Origin: Congregibacter variabilis
GTDB lineage: Bacteria; Pseudomonadota; Gammaproteobacteria; Pseudomonadales; Halieaceae
DNA: 64,000 nt
Direction of reading: 5' to 3'
Assembly: GCF_045689235.1 (NCBI RefSeq)
Contig: NZ_CP136864.1
Coordinates: 310,001-374,000 of the forward strand
Shown: positions 26,329-34,550 of the stretch, piece by piece
Numbering within the stretch: position 1 is the stretch's first letter
How the letters are laid out: each line of letters begins with the position of its first letter
Translations under genes and position numbers: made by a program
The notes under the pieces: generated by a model
Databases searched by the model: none
Told to the model about the DNA's origin: nothing
Seen by the model: only the letters and a program-made list of their open reading frames with translations

Positions 26329-27014
26329 AGGCTGCCGCCAGCTGCCAGAAAATCAGCACGACCTATCGGTGTAAAGCGCACGCGATCACCTACGTGAACC
26401 GGCATGGGTTCTTTAGCCAGAGGATCGAACATTTTCAGTGGCGAGCGTCCAATAAGATTCCAGCCACCGGGCGAGGACGCCGGGTATACCGCTGTCTGTC
26501 GATCAGCAATTGCCACCGCGCCCCGGGGAACGCTTTGCCTTGGGGTGCTCAGACGCGGCGCGGCAATACGGGTATCGACATCGCCGAGGTAGGCAAACCC
26601 GGGGGCAAAACCAATGGCATACACGCGGTATTCCTGCTCGCTGTGTATGTCGATGACTTCCTGTGTTGAGAGTCCTTTGCTGATGGCCAGACTCTCAAGG
26701 TCTTCTCCACTCTCGGGGGAGTAATACACGGGAATCTCAACCAGTCGGCCGTTACTGGCGGTGATCACCGGTAGATCTTCCAGACTGGCCCTGATGCGTT
26801 GGCTTACGTGATAGCGATCGCTGCGCAATGGGTCGTAGAGAACCAGTAAGGACGCATACGAGGGGATCAGGTCAACGAGAATCGTGCCTAGGGATTGGCG
26901 AAGGGAATCGCCCAGTGCCTGCACGCGGGCTGCCACCTCGGGGGAACTCTCGTCGCCCAGATAAACGATCAGCGCTGCTTCGCCCGCGCACTGGATATGT
27001 GCAGACTTAGGCAT
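26325..27014 (-). CDS. pxpB: 5-oxoprolinase subunit B
   Basis: A 229-residue AHS1/KipI-family protein, the second subunit of the 5-oxoprolinase. Hallmarks are GEAALIVYLGDESSPEVAARV, IPVYYSPESGEDLESLA, YAIGFAPGFAYLGDVD, AAPRLSTPRQSVPRGAVAIADRQTAVYP and PGGWNLIGRSPLKMFDP. Its start overlaps the 3' end of pxpA by eight bases. All three subunits are needed for activity in characterised bacteria. Confidence 0.94.
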   Translation of the reverse strand: MPKSAHIQCAGEAALIVYLGDESSPEVAARVQALGDSLRQSLGTILVDLIPSYASLLVLYDPLRSDRYHVSQRIRASLEDLPVITASNGRLVEIPVYYSPESGEDLESLAISKGLSTQEVIDIHSEQEYRVYAIGFAPGFAYLGDVDTRIAAPRLSTPRQSVPRGAVAIADRQTAVYPASSPGGWNLIGRSPLKMFDPLAKEPMPVHVGDRVRFTPIGRADFLAAGGSL

Positions 27015-27738
27015 GGGCTAACAGTTGCCTGATTTCCCGAATGGCCTGCACGCCTTCAGCGTTATCGCCATGCACGCACAGAGTGTCTACCTCTAGAGCC
27101 AGCGTCTTGCCCGATACGGTCGTAACACTTGCCTCGCGCGCCAGTTGTTCAACCTGAGCGAGCATGCGAGCGCGATCGTGCACCGCACCTGGCTTGCGTC
27201 GGGAGAGGAGGCGACCATCATCGTCATAACAGCGATCCGCAAAAGCCTCGAACCAAAGAGGTAGTCCCAGAGCCGCCGCTTCTTTCTGATGTTGGTCGCT
27301 TTCAGCGGTGGCCTGAAGCATTAAGCGCAGCGGCTTTACATACTCCGCGACGGTTTGCATAACCGTTTCGCGAACCGCGCCGTCGGCCATCATGTCGTTG
27401 TACAGGGCGCCGTGGGGCTTCACGTATTCGATACGAACACCCATGGTTTGGGCCATGCCATCCAGAGCTGCAATTTGATAGAGCAAAGTGCTGCGAAGCT
27501 CCTCACAAGAGAGCGCCATACTGCGCCGGCCAAAACCGACAAGATCGGGATAGGCGGGGTGAGCGCCCACACAAACATTGTGCTCAGCAGCGAGCTTGAG
27601 TGTTTTTTCCATGGTGAGGGGATCACCGCCATGAAAGCCACAGGCCACGTTAGCTTGATCGAGAAAGGGCATGACTTCTTCGTCCAGACCCATACGCCAG
27701 TTACCATAGCTTTCGCCCAAATCGCAGTTAAGCAACAC
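27007..27738 (-). CDS. pxpA: 5-oxoprolinase subunit A (LamB/YcsF family)
   Basis: A 243-residue subunit with the LamB/YcsF signature: MLLNCDLGESYGNWRMG, ANVACGFHGGDPLTM, VGAHPAYPDLVGFGRR, YVKPHGALYN and the late EVDTLCVHGDN. It is the catalytic-side partner of PxpB and PxpC. It lies 11 bases after the DUF1445 gene. The order A-B-C in the direction of transcription is the common one. Confidence 0.95.
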   Translation of the reverse strand: MLLNCDLGESYGNWRMGLDEEVMPFLDQANVACGFHGGDPLTMEKTLKLAAEHNVCVGAHPAYPDLVGFGRRSMALSCEELRSTLLYQIAALDGMAQTMGVRIEYVKPHGALYNDMMADGAVRETVMQTVAEYVKPLRLMLQATAESDQHQKEAAALGLPLWFEAFADRCYDDDGRLLSRRKPGAVHDRARMLAQVEQLAREASVTTVSGKTLALEVDTLCVHGDNAEGVQAIREIRQLLAHA

Positions 27739-27749
27739 TTGCAGCTCTC

Positions 27750-28541
27750 CTAAAATACAGCCAGTTCAGAATTTCGTTTGTCGGTGACCAGCATGCAACC
27801 CGGAGTGTGGGTTATGGCCAGCGGAGGTGCCGCATTTTCCAATGCGACCTGTGGAGTGACGCCGCAGGCCCAGTACAGCGGTATTTCGCCGTCCAGAATG
27901 CTCACCGCATCACCGTAATCCGGCGTGTTGATATCGGCAATGCCGATGGCCGCGGGGTCGCCTATGTGCACGGGCGCGCCATGTACCGCAGGAAAGCGAC
28001 TGCAAATTTGAATGGCGCGTATCGCATTGGCCGGAGAAAAAGGCCGCATACTGACCACCATGTTGCCGCTAAACGGTCCTGCAGATTCACAGGGAATGTT
28101 AGTCCTGTACATCGGTACGTTAACGCCTTCAGTAATGTTGCGCACATCAAGGCCTGCGCCGATGAGAGCCTCTTCAAAAGAGAAGGAACAGCCCAGGGCA
28201 AAGGTCATGAGATCGTCGTTCCACAGCTCCACAATATCCGAACGCTCCTCGGCTAGTACGCCATCGCGAAAGATGCGGTAGGACGGGATGTCGCGGCGAA
28301 TATCGATATCGCCAAGTGTTGCTAGCCCCGGGTCCCCGGGTGTCGCACTGCAGGCAATGAGCGGGCAGGGTTTTGGATTGGCCTGACAAAAACGCAGAAA
28401 GTCAGCCGCCCACTTTGACGGAAGAATTACGAGATTACATTGCACGAAGCCCGGAGCGAAGCCGGAAGTGTTACCCGTGAAGCCGCCGGTTCGAATGTGT
28501 TCTCGAAGTTCTGAGGGAGAGATGTTTGTAAGTTCTTTCAC
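27750..28541 (-). CDS. DUF1445 (YcsI-type) putative hydro-lyase, D-glutamate cyclase family
   Basis: A 263-residue protein of the DUF1445 family (B. subtilis YcsI), commonly linked to kip/pxp genes; the same domain forms the N-terminal half of vertebrate D-glutamate cyclase. Signatures: SPSELREHIRTGGFTGNTSGFAPGFVQCNLVILP, FLRFCQANPKPCPLI, DIDIRRDIPSYRIFRDG, FALGCSFSFEEAL, MRPFSPANAIRAIQICSRFP. The frame extends 49 codons further upstream, but those residues do not look like the family; the GTG at 28541, with GGACGG about nine bases upstream, gives the usual length. First gene of the D-glutamate operon, divergent from an acyl-CoA ligase. Confidence 0.85.
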   Translation of the reverse strand: MKELTNISPSELREHIRTGGFTGNTSGFAPGFVQCNLVILPSKWAADFLRFCQANPKPCPLIACSATPGDPGLATLGDIDIRRDIPSYRIFRDGVLAEERSDIVELWNDDLMTFALGCSFSFEEALIGAGLDVRNITEGVNVPMYRTNIPCESAGPFSGNMVVSMRPFSPANAIRAIQICSRFPAVHGAPVHIGDPAAIGIADINTPDYGDAVSILDGEIPLYWACGVTPQVALENAAPPLAITHTPGCMLVTDKRNSELAVF

Positions 28542-28651
28542 GAAATTGACCGTCCGGTGAAACTTAAAATCAGCGCTTGGGAGAGTACCTGAGAGGCAGC
28601 ATTTTCTATAGTATCTGCATACGTGCAAAATAAAAATCGAAGGAATCCGTG

Positions 28652-30205
28652 ATGCCGCACCCCAGCGAGACTGCCATACTCTATCCACACAAGCCTGCCA
28701 TCATTATGGGCGATAGCGGGGCGATGGTGACCTATCGTGAACTCGACGAGCGTTCGAATCAGGCAGCCCAGCTGTTTCGGTCTCTGGGGCTCGATAAAGG
28801 CGACCACATCGCCCTGATGATGGAGAATCGGCGGGAGTACCTTGAGATCTGTTGGGGTGCTCAGCGGGCGGGGCTTATCTACACACCTATCAGCAGTCAT
28901 TTACAGGCTGACGAAACTGCCTACATTTTGGAGAATTGTGGGGCCCGCCTGTTTATCGCTTCTCCTGCGGTGGCCAAGGTTGCACAGGATGCAGTGGCGG
29001 CTGCCTCAAGTGTGAGTCACCGGCTCATGGTGGGGGGCATTCGCCCGGGTTTCGAATCCTGGGAGGAGGCCGTAGACAGTCAGCCAGAAACGCCTATTGA
29101 AGATCAGGCAAACGGCGTTCCCATGCTTTACTCATCGGGGACCACAGGCCAGCCAAAGGGCGTTTTCGTGCCTCCAGAGTCTGATGATGTGCATGCGCCA
29201 CATATGCTGGCGGGCACTCTGGGCGCGGCCTTTGGGTTTAGTGACGAAACGGTTTATCTGTCTCCGGCACCGCTGTACCACGCAGCTCCTTTGCACTACA
29301 ACATGCTGACACTCTACATGGGCGGAACCACCGTCGTAATGGAGCACTTTGACCCTGAGCGGGCCCTGGCGCTTATTGAAGAGCACCGCGCTACCCACAG
29401 CCAGTGGGTGCCGATTATGTTTGTGCGGATGCTGAAACTTCCCGAGGAGGTGCGCAGCAAATACGATGTGAGTTCCATGCAGTTCGCGATTCATGCTGCA
29501 GCGCCGTGTCCCATTGAAACCAAAGAGCGGATGATTGACTGGTGGGGACCGGTGATTGTGGAGTACTACGCGGCCAGCGAAGCAGCGGGCGCGACACTCA
29601 TTGATTCGCCGCAGTGGCTATCGCACAAGGGATCGGTGGGCCGCGCCATAATGGGCAAAGTGCACGTCGTGGATGATGAGGGCAAAGAGGTACCGCCTGG
29701 AGAGGTGGGGACAATTTACTTCAGCGGTCCTCAGGCGACTTTTGAGTACCACAATGAGCCAGAAAAAACGGCGGCTTCCTATAACGAACGTGGTTGGGCA
29801 ACCACGGGAGATGTGGGGTATCTCGATGAGGAAGATTATCTTTATCTGACCGATCGCAAGCACTTCATGATCATTAGCGGCGGGGTCAATATTTACCCTC
29901 AGGAAGTTGAAAACTTACTTATTACCCACGATAAAGTAGCCGATGTGGCAGTGTTCGGTGTTCCTCACGAGGAGTTTGGCGAGGAAGTAAAGGCAGTCAT
30001 TCAGCCGCAAAACTGGGTGGATGCCACGGACGAGGTTGCTATCGAATTGATGGAGTGGCTTCGGGAGCGTTTGTCGCACATCAAGATTCCTCGCTCTATC
30101 GATTTTAACGAGAACCTTCCGCGCCTCGATAATGGCAAATTGTATAAACGCCATCTGGTGGAGGAGTATCGAGCCGCTGCTCGTGACGACTCGGCAAAAG
30201 AGTAA
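28652..30205 (+). CDS. AMP-forming acyl-CoA synthetase / ligase
   Basis: A 517-residue ANL-superfamily enzyme that activates a carboxylate with ATP and CoA. The P-loop is MLYSSGTTGQPKGV, the central motif is YYAASEAAG (A5-type), the hinge region is WATTGDVGYLDEEDYLYLTDR, and the C-terminal catalytic lysine lies in LPRLDNGKLYKR. The set fits fatty-acyl or aryl-acyl ligases; the acid cannot be named. An in-frame GTG precedes the ATG at 28652, but AGGA spacing favours the ATG. It shares a 110-base divergent gap with the D-glutamate operon, which may mean common control. Confidence 0.92.
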   Translation: MPHPSETAILYPHKPAIIMGDSGAMVTYRELDERSNQAAQLFRSLGLDKGDHIALMMENRREYLEICWGAQRAGLIYTPISSHLQADETAYILENCGARLFIASPAVAKVAQDAVAAASSVSHRLMVGGIRPGFESWEEAVDSQPETPIEDQANGVPMLYSSGTTGQPKGVFVPPESDDVHAPHMLAGTLGAAFGFSDETVYLSPAPLYHAAPLHYNMLTLYMGGTTVVMEHFDPERALALIEEHRATHSQWVPIMFVRMLKLPEEVRSKYDVSSMQFAIHAAAPCPIETKERMIDWWGPVIVEYYAASEAAGATLIDSPQWLSHKGSVGRAIMGKVHVVDDEGKEVPPGEVGTIYFSGPQATFEYHNEPEKTAASYNERGWATTGDVGYLDEEDYLYLTDRKHFMIISGGVNIYPQEVENLLITHDKVADVAVFGVPHEEFGEEVKAVIQPQNWVDATDEVAIELMEWLRERLSHIKIPRSIDFNENLPRLDNGKLYKRHLVEEYRAAARDDSAKE

Positions 30206-30230
30206 ACGGACTAAAAAGTCTCGATCTTAC

Positions 30231-33200
30231 TTATCCCGCGCCCTGGGAAGGCTCGGGGACTACCACGGTGTCTTCAGTGGCCATCACGTCTTGTACCCAG
30301 GGCAGGTAGAAGACAGGCAGCACAAACAGGGTGAATACCGTCCCAATGAGCATGCCGGCGGTGATTGTAAGGCCTATACCAAAGCGCGCATTTGCACCGG
30401 GTCCGCTCGCCAGGACTAAGGGCAGCACCCCAAGCACCGTTGCAAAGGTGGTCATCAGAATGGGGCGCAAACGCAGCGTTGCCGCCTGGAGCACCGCGCT
30501 GCGACGATCAACGCCTTGCTGGGCTAGCTGATTGGCAAACTCCACAATTAAGATGCCGTGTTTGGCGATGAGGCCGATAAGCGTCAGTAATCCAATTTGT
30601 GTGTAAATGTTTAGAGTCATCGCCCCCATCGCTATGGGTAGCATTGCGCCAAAAATTGATAGAGGTACCGCTATCAGGACCACCAGAGGATCGCGAAAAC
30701 TGTTGAACTGCGCGGCGAGCACAAGAAAAATCAACAGCAGTGACATTCCAAACAGTATTGGAAAAGTCGCACTTTCCTGAACATAGCGCCGGGATGTGCC
30801 GGTATAGCCCACGCGAAAGCCCCTGGGCGCTATTTCCTGTAGGCGCGCCTCTAAAAAGCTCAGACCGTCTCCCAAGGTGTTGGGCGGCATCATCATGCCC
30901 TGCAGCGTGCTGCTATTGAGCTGTTGATACTGTGAAAGGCTGTTCGGCTCTACACGGGTTCGCAGGCTGATGACACTGGATAATGGCACCAGATCTCCGC
31001 CGCTTGTGCGCAGGTAATACTTCTCCAGCTCTGATTGCGTCAGCCTGAAGTTTCTTCCCGCCTGAGGAATGACCTTGTAACTGCGCCCTTCTCGAGTGAA
31101 TCGATTTACCTCGGCCTCTCCAAGCATGACCGCAAGCGTGTTTGCGATGTCCTGCATGGATATGCCGAGTCTTGCAGCGAGTTCTCGATCGATATCTACG
31201 CTGATTTCCGGTCGATTGAAATCAAGACTTTGATTGATGAAAGTGAACAGGCCCGATTCTCGCGCGGCGGTAACTAGTTCCTCGCCCACACGTTCTACCT
31301 GCTCATAGCCGGCGGTGGATGCGATGACGAAGCTCAGGGGTAAACCCGAATCTGATCCCGGAAGTGCAGGGGTGCCGAAGCTGAACATTTCCATGCCTGA
31401 GACGCTGCCAAGCTTTGCCTGTAGCTCCCGTTGTACCTCCTGTTGAGTGCGGCTGCGCTCTTTCCAGGGCGTCATGTTAAGTCCGCCAAAATTGCTGTCG
31501 GGCTGGGCGACCTGCCAGGAAGAATTTATCTCGGGGATCTCCTTCCAGATGTCTACGACCTGATCGAGAAACAGCGAAACGTAATCGAGGTTGGCGTAAC
31601 TTGGCGCGGAGCCTACGACGTAGAGTGACCCCGTATCTTCCTCCGGTGCTAACTCACGCTGGCTGATGAAAAACAAAACGGGAATGCTTAGCAAAATGCC
31701 GGCGGTAAACATTAGAACCGCGCCGCGATTGTTCAGGCAGTGATCAAGTAATCGCTGATAAGCAAGGTTCATCCGATGGAAAAAGCGGTCAAGACTATCG
31801 GCAAAACGTCCCTGCTCATCGTGGCCCTGCAAAAAACGGGAAGCCATCATGGGGCTCAGGGTGAGCGCCACGACTCCAGAAACGAGTACCGCGCCGGCGA
31901 GGGTCAGCGCGAACTCACTGAACAGCGCACCGGTGAGACCTCCGATAAACGCAATGGGGGCATAAACAGCGGCCAGTGTTAGCGTCATCGCAATTACCGG
32001 GAGTGCTACTTCTCTAGCGCCGTCGATGGCGGCCCGCATCGGCGCGGAACCTTCTTCGATATGACGGTGCACATTTTCTACCACCACAATGGCGTCGTCG
32101 ACGACAAGCCCGATAGCAATCACCATTGCCAGCAAGGTCAAAAGATTCAAGGAAAATCCCATGCTGAGCATGATGAACACCACGCCGATAAGAGATAGCG
32201 GGATAGCGACCAAAGGAATCAGTACGACTCGTAAAGAGCCTAAGAAGAGAAAGATTACGAAGATCACAATGAGCCCGGCTTCAAGAAGTGTGCTCATGAC
32301 TTCCCCAAGCGCGTCATCAATGGCGACGGAGCTATCCCAATCCATAATCATTTCGATGTCGGCGGGGAGGTTTGCTTCGATGGAGGGGAGAATTGCATGC
32401 ACGGCGCTGGATACGGCCAAAGGATTGGCGTCTGGAGCCGGCGTGATTGACATAAAGACGGCGTCTCTTCCGCTGGTAGAACTGCGCGTTTGGTTATTTT
32501 CAGCGGCAAGCTCCACTTCGGCCACATCACCGAGGCGTACCTGTCTATCTTCATCCTGGCGAACTACGAGCGCTCTAAACTCCTGCTCAGTGCGCATGCC
32601 CGTGAGTGCATCCACGGTGACGCGGACCCATTGGCCCTCGGTCGCCCCGGCGGTGCTGATCACATTGTCACGCCGTATAGCCGCGTTGATATCATTGGCC
32701 GTAACATTCAGCGCCGCCATCCGCACCGGGTCCAGCCAAATACGCATGGCCAGATAGCGGCCGAAAATGCCGGCTTTGCCCACGCCTTCGATGGTGGCCA
32801 GTTCCGGCTGCACACTGCGCAGCAGATAGTCAGTGACTTGAAACGGCGTCATCTGTTCACTGACAAATGCGAGATACATCATTGCGTCACCGCCACTTGC
32901 GGTGGATATCACGGGATCGAGCACGTCATCGGGAAGTTCGTCTCGTGCTTCATTGACCTTGGCAATGACTTCGGTGAGTACCTGTGAGGTGTTCACGCCG
33001 AGGCGAACGTGAACGGTAATGGAAGAAATGCCCGGATTGCTCGAGGAACTGATGTACTCGACGCCACGCGCGCCAGCTATGTTGACTTGCAGTGGCGTTG
33101 TAACAAAGCCCTGGATGGTTCGAGAGTTCGCGCCCGGATAAACCGTAGTGACAGAGATAACGCTTCGCTCCAGCTCTGGAAATTCCCGGAGCGTTATCTT

Positions 33201-33290
33201 GCTAAGAGAGGCGAGCCCTGCAATGAGGATCAGCGCGCTCAGAACAAGGGACAGAACCGGTCGCTGGATGAATATGTCTGTAAAGCGCAT
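30231..33290 (-). CDS. RND-type multidrug efflux permease
   Basis: A 1019-residue inner-membrane HAE-1 family proton/drug antiporter. It has the usual two halves, each with six helices and a large periplasmic loop. It begins MRFTDIFIQRPVLSLVLSAL; the proton-relay aspartates lie in helix 4 (AIGLVVDDAIVVVENVHRH), and the second-half motif TLIGLIAKHGILIVEFANQL is present. It is four bases downstream of its adaptor gene; no outer-membrane channel gene is linked, so it must borrow a TolC-like protein. The substrate range cannot be predicted. Confidence 0.94.
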   Translation of the reverse strand: MRFTDIFIQRPVLSLVLSALILIAGLASLSKITLREFPELERSVISVTTVYPGANSRTIQGFVTTPLQVNIAGARGVEYISSSSNPGISSITVHVRLGVNTSQVLTEVIAKVNEARDELPDDVLDPVISTASGGDAMMYLAFVSEQMTPFQVTDYLLRSVQPELATIEGVGKAGIFGRYLAMRIWLDPVRMAALNVTANDINAAIRRDNVISTAGATEGQWVRVTVDALTGMRTEQEFRALVVRQDEDRQVRLGDVAEVELAAENNQTRSSTSGRDAVFMSITPAPDANPLAVSSAVHAILPSIEANLPADIEMIMDWDSSVAIDDALGEVMSTLLEAGLIVIFVIFLFLGSLRVVLIPLVAIPLSLIGVVFIMLSMGFSLNLLTLLAMVIAIGLVVDDAIVVVENVHRHIEEGSAPMRAAIDGAREVALPVIAMTLTLAAVYAPIAFIGGLTGALFSEFALTLAGAVLVSGVVALTLSPMMASRFLQGHDEQGRFADSLDRFFHRMNLAYQRLLDHCLNNRGAVLMFTAGILLSIPVLFFISQRELAPEEDTGSLYVVGSAPSYANLDYVSLFLDQVVDIWKEIPEINSSWQVAQPDSNFGGLNMTPWKERSRTQQEVQRELQAKLGSVSGMEMFSFGTPALPGSDSGLPLSFVIASTAGYEQVERVGEELVTAARESGLFTFINQSLDFNRPEISVDIDRELAARLGISMQDIANTLAVMLGEAEVNRFTREGRSYKVIPQAGRNFRLTQSELEKYYLRTSGGDLVPLSSVISLRTRVEPNSLSQYQQLNSSTLQGMMMPPNTLGDGLSFLEARLQEIAPRGFRVGYTGTSRRYVQESATFPILFGMSLLLIFLVLAAQFNSFRDPLVVLIAVPLSIFGAMLPIAMGAMTLNIYTQIGLLTLIGLIAKHGILIVEFANQLAQQGVDRRSAVLQAATLRLRPILMTTFATVLGVLPLVLASGPGANARFGIGLTITAGMLIGTVFTLFVLPVFYLPWVQDVMATEDTVVVPEPSQGAG

Positions 33291-33293
33291 AGC

Positions 33294-34361
33294 CTAGATG
33301 CCTGCATCTGCAGCAATCTGGACCCGGGCGTCGCGATACAGTTTATTCTGTCCCGCCGTGACCACCCGTTCTCCATCAGAAATACCGCTGGCAATGGCAA
33401 CCTCGCCATTGTTGGCCGCAAGAGTTTTTACGATCCTGGGGCTCACAAAAAGGCCCTGATCATCCTCTTCAATCACGTACACAAGGTTACCTTGCAGGGA
33501 ATAGCTCACGGCTGTTTCAGGCACGAATACCCGCGTGGTTTCGCGGTTTAGATCAATAATCAGCCCGGCAAACATGCCGGGCAGTAAGCCCTCGCCTTTA
33601 TCGATACTTGCTCGGATCTGCAGGTTTCGAGTGTTCTCATCAATTTGAGAATCTACGGCCCGCAGTGTCGCCCAAAAGACACGGTCCGGATAGGCAGCGG
33701 TACGCAGACTGATGCTTAATCCCGGCTTCATCAAGGGGGCATACCGGTCTGGCACAGAAAAATCCACTTCCAACTGCGACACATCCTGCAATGTCACCAG
33801 CGGCGTGCCGGCCTCCACGTAGTCGCCGACCCGCACCTGAAAGATTCCCAGACGTCCGGGGAAAGGTGCGCTGATGCGTTTGTTCTTTAAGGTGGCATCT
33901 ATTTCTGCAAGCTCTGCCTGCGCTGACTGCAGGTCCGCGCGCGATTGATCCAACTGGCTTTGGGGGATGGAGTTTTCTTTGATCAAGCGTGCGTCGCGCT
34001 GGTACAACTGATCAGCGAGCAGTAAGCGGGCCTCGAGTCTTTTTCGTGTGGCGACCTCGAACTCTTCGTCAATGCCGATTAAGGCTTGCCCGACGTCTAC
34101 GTTGTCGCCGGACTCGACGTGAATGGCGGTAATGTCGCCGCTGGTCTCGGCGGTGAGCAATATGCCCCGGGCCGCCCGAATGGTACCCACGGCGTCAATT
34201 GTTTCCCGCCATTGGCGTTCTACCGCGACACCCGCTGCGATGGTTGCCGGAGGTGGTCTGTAGTCCCCAGATGTCCCGGAGGCCGATCGCTGCTGAATGT
34301 ACAGGGCAGTGCCTCCGAGGAGTGCCAGAAGCAGGGCGGCTGCGACGAGGTAGGCGCGCAA
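33294..34361 (-). CDS. RND efflux periplasmic adaptor (membrane fusion protein)
   Basis: A 355-residue HlyD/AcrA-like adaptor joining the RND permease to an outer-membrane channel. Residues 4-25 are a membrane anchor or uncleaved signal (YLVAAALLLALLGGTALYIQ). A lipoyl half-motif (ILLTAETSGDITAIHVESGDNVDVGQALIGID) precedes a helical hairpin at about 105-165, then the second half (ISAPFPGRLGIFQVRVGDYVEAGTPLVTLQ) and beta-barrel domains. First gene of a two-gene operon, divergent from the patatin gene over a 189-base gap. No linked TetR or other regulator was found. Confidence 0.93.
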   Translation of the reverse strand: MRAYLVAAALLLALLGGTALYIQQRSASGTSGDYRPPPATIAAGVAVERQWRETIDAVGTIRAARGILLTAETSGDITAIHVESGDNVDVGQALIGIDEEFEVATRKRLEARLLLADQLYQRDARLIKENSIPQSQLDQSRADLQSAQAELAEIDATLKNKRISAPFPGRLGIFQVRVGDYVEAGTPLVTLQDVSQLEVDFSVPDRYAPLMKPGLSISLRTAAYPDRVFWATLRAVDSQIDENTRNLQIRASIDKGEGLLPGMFAGLIIDLNRETTRVFVPETAVSYSLQGNLVYVIEEDDQGLFVSPRIVKTLAANNGEVAIASGISDGERVVTAGQNKLYRDARVQIAADAGI

Positions 34362-34550
34362 AACAGAGTCCTTTTAGGGCGATGGCCGTTCGATGGGCAC
34401 GCAGTTTAGAGTCTATGTGACTGAAAAACATCCACTTTCGTATTTATAACTTATCAGCTGTCCCGCTTGTTTGTTACTTTTGGTAATGTTTACAGAGGCC
34501 GAAGGTGAGTTATGCTGCGTGGGTTCCCAGCTTGCGCACTAGGAGAAGCA

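Noticed and set aside
28605..28640. TGCATACGTGCA-like palindrome in the ligase/D-glutamate operon gap, similar to the PadR operator core
   Set aside because: Only a short TGCATAC core is shared and spacing differs; likely chance.
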